Positions 60,401 through 64,000 of a DNA stretch of 64,000 nucleotides are shown here, piece by piece. The DNA is taken from assembly GCA_905182985.1 (NCBI GenBank), contig CAJJDN010000118.1, positions 179,825 to 243,824 on the forward strand, written 5' to 3'. The stretch's first letter is position 1; every line of letters starts with the position of its first letter. Source of the DNA: Paramecium sonneborni (taxonomy: Eukaryota > Ciliophora > Oligohymenophorea > Peniculida > Parameciidae). Position numbers and translations under genes: made by a program. Below the pieces are notes generated by a model that was given only the letters and a program-made list of their open reading frames with translations, did no database searches and was not told the origin of the DNA.

Positions 60401-63400
60401 TCTTAATTCATCAAAATATCAAATCTTAGTTTTTCAAAGCCTAATGAAACAGATCATATTTTAAAAAAGAAAAGAACTAAAAAAGTTGTTGTAATTTTGA
60501 ATAATCAAACCTGTTAATAAATTATGGAAAATGTTTATTTTTAAAATCATTTAAAATTATTACTAAATTTTACTAAAGTTTTATTCTTATATTAAGCAAC
60601 TTAAGATTCATTAAATATTGTTTAAGATGTTTGGTGTATATCAAATAAAACTATTAATTTACTTTATGAAAATCAAAGTTTACTAAGATGTATTAATGGA
60701 TGTTAACTTTAAATGTTATAATTATAATCATTTAGCTAATTTACAGATCAAAAATTCACAAAAGTAGATAAGAATAATTTCTTTAGAAAATTGAGTTTAT
60801 CTCTAAGGTAAAGATTAATTTATGAAAAATGTTATTTTAATGAATTATAAATAAATTCAAATACAGATGTAATTATTTAAGGTTTCAAAGAGTTGGATAG
60901 ATTATTATTTTTTCACAGTCCTTTATTAAAAATATTGTTTAGATCATTATAATAATAAACTATTTATAAAACAACTACATTTCTATCCTATTTTACTTTT
61001 GCTTCAATCCTTTATACATGGAATACCTTAGATTAATAGGATTATTTGACTGAAATAATATTCTATTTTTATATCTACTAACTCTTTTTGTTTGGTATAT
61101 AACATTATGCATTTCTCAATGATTCAAAGAAGCTGTAATATAATAAAGATTAATCTATTTTACTTTAAAAATACTCTCAATATAAATCTGAAACTGAAAT
61201 ATAGATTATAATGATTCTTAAGAATATTATGTAAGGAATAATTATTTCATGTCTATTCATATATGACATTTATTAAAGAGAATATTATTTCTATATATTT
61301 ATGTCAATTAGTATTAGTGATTGGCTTTATATGATCATAAATTTTGAACTAAAATAAAAAATATTAGCATGTTTTGTATTTCCACTTCTTTTTTATATAT
61401 ATACACTTGCAGACGCATCAGACAATGATGAATAGTAAATTTAAATAAGTACATATGAGATATTTTCAATAATTTTAGCTGTATCATTTTTGCTAATAAC
61501 AAATATTTTATCTGATTATTTATAAGATTTCAATTTGAATAATATACCTAAAAGAGAAGAACAATTTTTAACTTATATAAATTATATCAATTAAATTAGT
61601 GCTCCTTAAAAAAAAAAAAAGAGGGTAACTATTTTGCAAAATAAAGTTAATGATTTCTTTGATAATATAGAATAAGTTGATTTGAGCATATAAAAATGTA
61701 AATAGATTTTATTAAGATTTAGTATTACTTAATGAACCAAATTATTAAAGTAGATTTGGGTAATGGACATAAGAAATATTTTAAAAGGCATAAACAATTT
61801 TAAAATGGAAATAGAAATAAAATGTTTAATTTCTTTAATTGCTATTTTATCATAGTACCTTTTTATTAATTATGTATTTTTATCAAGATTAAAATAATTA
61901 TTACCTAATAGATTATTTGTTAATTTTTGGACTTCAAATAATTTTATTTATAGTTTTTACATTTATTCAATTACCTACAAATAGGTAGTAATATTTAGAG
62001 TATGCAAAGTTTATGATTGCAACAGCAGCAACAGTATCAATTTTATTTGCATAAAATATTTAAGAAAATATAGGTTCAACTTTAGTAATGTAATATTTTA
62101 TTGCATATTAATTATCCATAAAATTTCATGCTATTTATGACTATAGAATTTATTTGGGATCTACTTTAATAACAATAATAGGTTATATAGTATGGTATGC
62201 TATTGAAAATGAATAAAAAGTATCGTTTATTATATAAATTATGTAATTTATAGTAATATTTTCTGCATCATAATATTTCATTAAGAGTTATGTAAAATAT
62301 TAAGTTAATAAATTTTAGTATTTATAATTAGAAGAAGATTAGGCTTAAAATAAATTAAATTTTATAGAATAAAATAATAAAATAAATGATATTTTGGGGA
62401 TATTATTGCCAAAATTTATAAGAGATAGATTAAATGAAAGTATTATAATATAATAATAATTTAGCTGATTAGTATAATATTCATTAAAATTAAGGTTTAG
62501 TAGCAATAGTATTTTGTGATATTTGTAATTTTGATTAAATGGTAATAGAAGAGAAGGATAAAATAATACCTTTTTTAGATGATATTTTTAGAACATTCGA
62601 TAAATATTGTTAGATATATGGAGTTTAAAAGATAGAAACAGTTGGTAAAACTTATTTAGCTTCCGCTGGATTAAAGGCATGTGAATAAGAATTAACATAT
62701 TTATCATAAGTTGATCCAGTTTAGAGAGCTTTAAATTTAGCAGAATAAATGATGAATTATATTAGATCGAAATAGTAAGAATAAAAATATATTATTTATA
62801 GATGGGGTAATTAAGGATAATAGTTAGTAGGTAAAATAGGAATTCATTATGGAGGAGCTATTAGTGGAGTTATAGGTTATCATAAACCTTAATTCTCTTT
62901 AATTGGAGATACTGTAAATACTACAAGTAGAGTATGTTCTACTGGATTAGAAGATACTATTACATTATCAGAATAAGCCTTTGATTAAATTAAAAATGAA
63001 AATATTGAATTCGAAATTAGAAATGTTGAAATGAAAGGATTAGGAATAAGACCTACTTATATATTCAAATGTAAAATTTAAAATAAAGATCATACTTATT
63101 CTATATAATAAGAACAAGAATTATAAAGTAAAGATGCTAGAAGCAATTATGTTGTTAGAAAGAATCCAGAAATATTAAAAAAAAACTTAAAAAAAAGAAA
63201 AACTATTTTAACTTATATTGATACGATGAATTAAAGAAGAGAATCTATTTAAGATTAAGTTATTCATAATGTATTTGGAATCAAACCTACTGATCCTGCA
63301 TTATATTAATCTTATGATGAAAAATCATAATAGTCACTTTAATTATTATCTAAGTAAACTTCTGAAGAATAATAAAAATAATAATAATCATTATAATAAC

Positions 63401-64000
63401 CTAGTACACTCAAAAGAATAGTAACAATGCTCTAAAATAGATTTCAATTAGAAAACTATGAACCAGAAATAGATGAAATGATAGATTACGAATAATTATT
63501 GGTATATTTATATAATTAATAGAGAATGTAATTTTATTAAAGAATGAATTTACTTTAGAACATAATTTAATTAAAGAGACATCATTTCTTTAATTATTAG
63601 AGATTTCATACTACAAGAAATAAATGAATTAGTTTATTAGTTACGATTAATATATGGAATTTGTTAAAGTTCAATCTAAGAATTAAACTATTTATAATTT
63701 AAGGTTGTATACCTTATATTATATTATAAAACAATTTTGTTAGATATAATTCTACAATGATTATAATATTGGAATCATTGTATTGTAATGGTTTTGTTGT
63801 ATTTTTAACCTAATACAATTTTTAGTGAATAGAAAACCTTATTTTGATAAATGGAAAATTTTAATTCAAGTATTATTGTTTTTTTAAGTTCTATTGGCTG
63901 GTATAGTTATAGTTTTAGAAGATAATAATGAATTAAAGAATGCTCATGTCTACGAAATTATTTTTATTTAATGCATTATTTGTAGTATTTAAATTCTTAG
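57435..64000 (+). CDS. P4-ATPase-like / guanylyl cyclase fusion protein (3' partial)
   Basis: Makes cGMP; ciliates and apicomplexans carry this fusion in surface or endomembranes. About 2120 codons lie in the window; introns 57495-57517, 57981-58008, 58791-58813, 59328-59350, 59766-59790, 61698-61722, 62440-62464 and a less certain 63502-63524. The N-terminal half has flippase-like features (TNYISFLPFRVIKENIFYF, IKIGDVILLQRNQIAPCDII, ILMVPHFYKIYYN), but the phosphorylation motif DKTGT and the DGET loop are missing. Six or more TM helices precede cyclase domain C1 (residues about 1630-1825): VAIVFCDICNFDQM, QKIETVGKTYLASAG, GKIGIHYGGAISGVIG, SLIGDTVNTTSRV. The first metal Asp is present; the second is Lys (GKTY for GDAY). 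The Glu that selects guanine and the NTTSR pair are present. A second TM block begins before the window ends. Confidence 0.88.

Noticed and set aside
61720..61760. In-frame TGA in the cyclase gene
   Set aside because: A 25-nt intron at 61698-61722 places the downstream exon in a different frame with no stop, and the resulting protein is continuous.

Overview
The window is macronuclear-type DNA from a ciliate, most likely a Paramecium. TAA and TAG occur constantly inside conserved domains where glutamine fits, and only TGA ends genes, so I translated with the ciliate code (TAA/TAG = Gln, TGA = stop). Introns are tiny, mostly 20-32 nt, with GTA donors and usually TAG acceptors. Intergenic gaps are short and the DNA is very AT-rich. 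A standard-code ORF scan therefore sees almost none of the real genes. Most gene models below were spliced by hand. For most of them, removing the introns restores one open frame whose length is a multiple of three, which is the main internal check; the exceptions are stated.

Layout. 1-10.9 kb: a WGR-domain ATP-dependent DNA ligase (5' cut by the window), a DENN-domain protein, a USP7-like deubiquitinase, an NCLX-type Na+/Ca2+ exchanger, a secreted SIMPL-domain protein, an unknown ORF and a small single-TM protein. 11-20 kb: a 1775-aa membrane protein of the tiny-macrocysts type, a DP transcription factor, an unknown coiled-coil gene and a NEK-like kinase. 20-32.5 kb: a decayed or unresolved coiled-coil gene, a PH-domain pseudokinase, a small PP1-docking protein, a CK1-like pseudokinase, several small unknown genes, and an assembly-derived duplication around a single N. 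32.9-45.9 kb: VPS8, a probable frameshifted unknown gene, a decayed gene, a C2H2 zinc-finger gene, two unknown genes, a secreted cystatin, another unknown gene and the PKA regulatory subunit. 45.9-56.5 kb: three coiled-coil or small genes, RNase P/MRP subunit POP4 (present twice because of a second N-gap duplication), an alveolin, and an acylated RING-CH/FHA protein. 56.5-64 kb: a tandem-SAM protein and the 5' part of a P4-ATPase/guanylyl cyclase fusion, cut by the window end.

There is no operon logic; neighbours are functionally unrelated, as expected for a ciliate. Signalling is well represented: PKA-R for cAMP, the guanylyl cyclase for cGMP, NCLX for Ca2+, three kinase-fold proteins and two small proteins with PP1-docking motifs. 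The points most worth checking are the intron boundary variants (AAG acceptors, GTT donors, one 16-nt intron), the degenerate ATPase half of the cyclase, the two single-N duplications, and the regions where a coherent frame is broken by TGA or a 1-nt shift.
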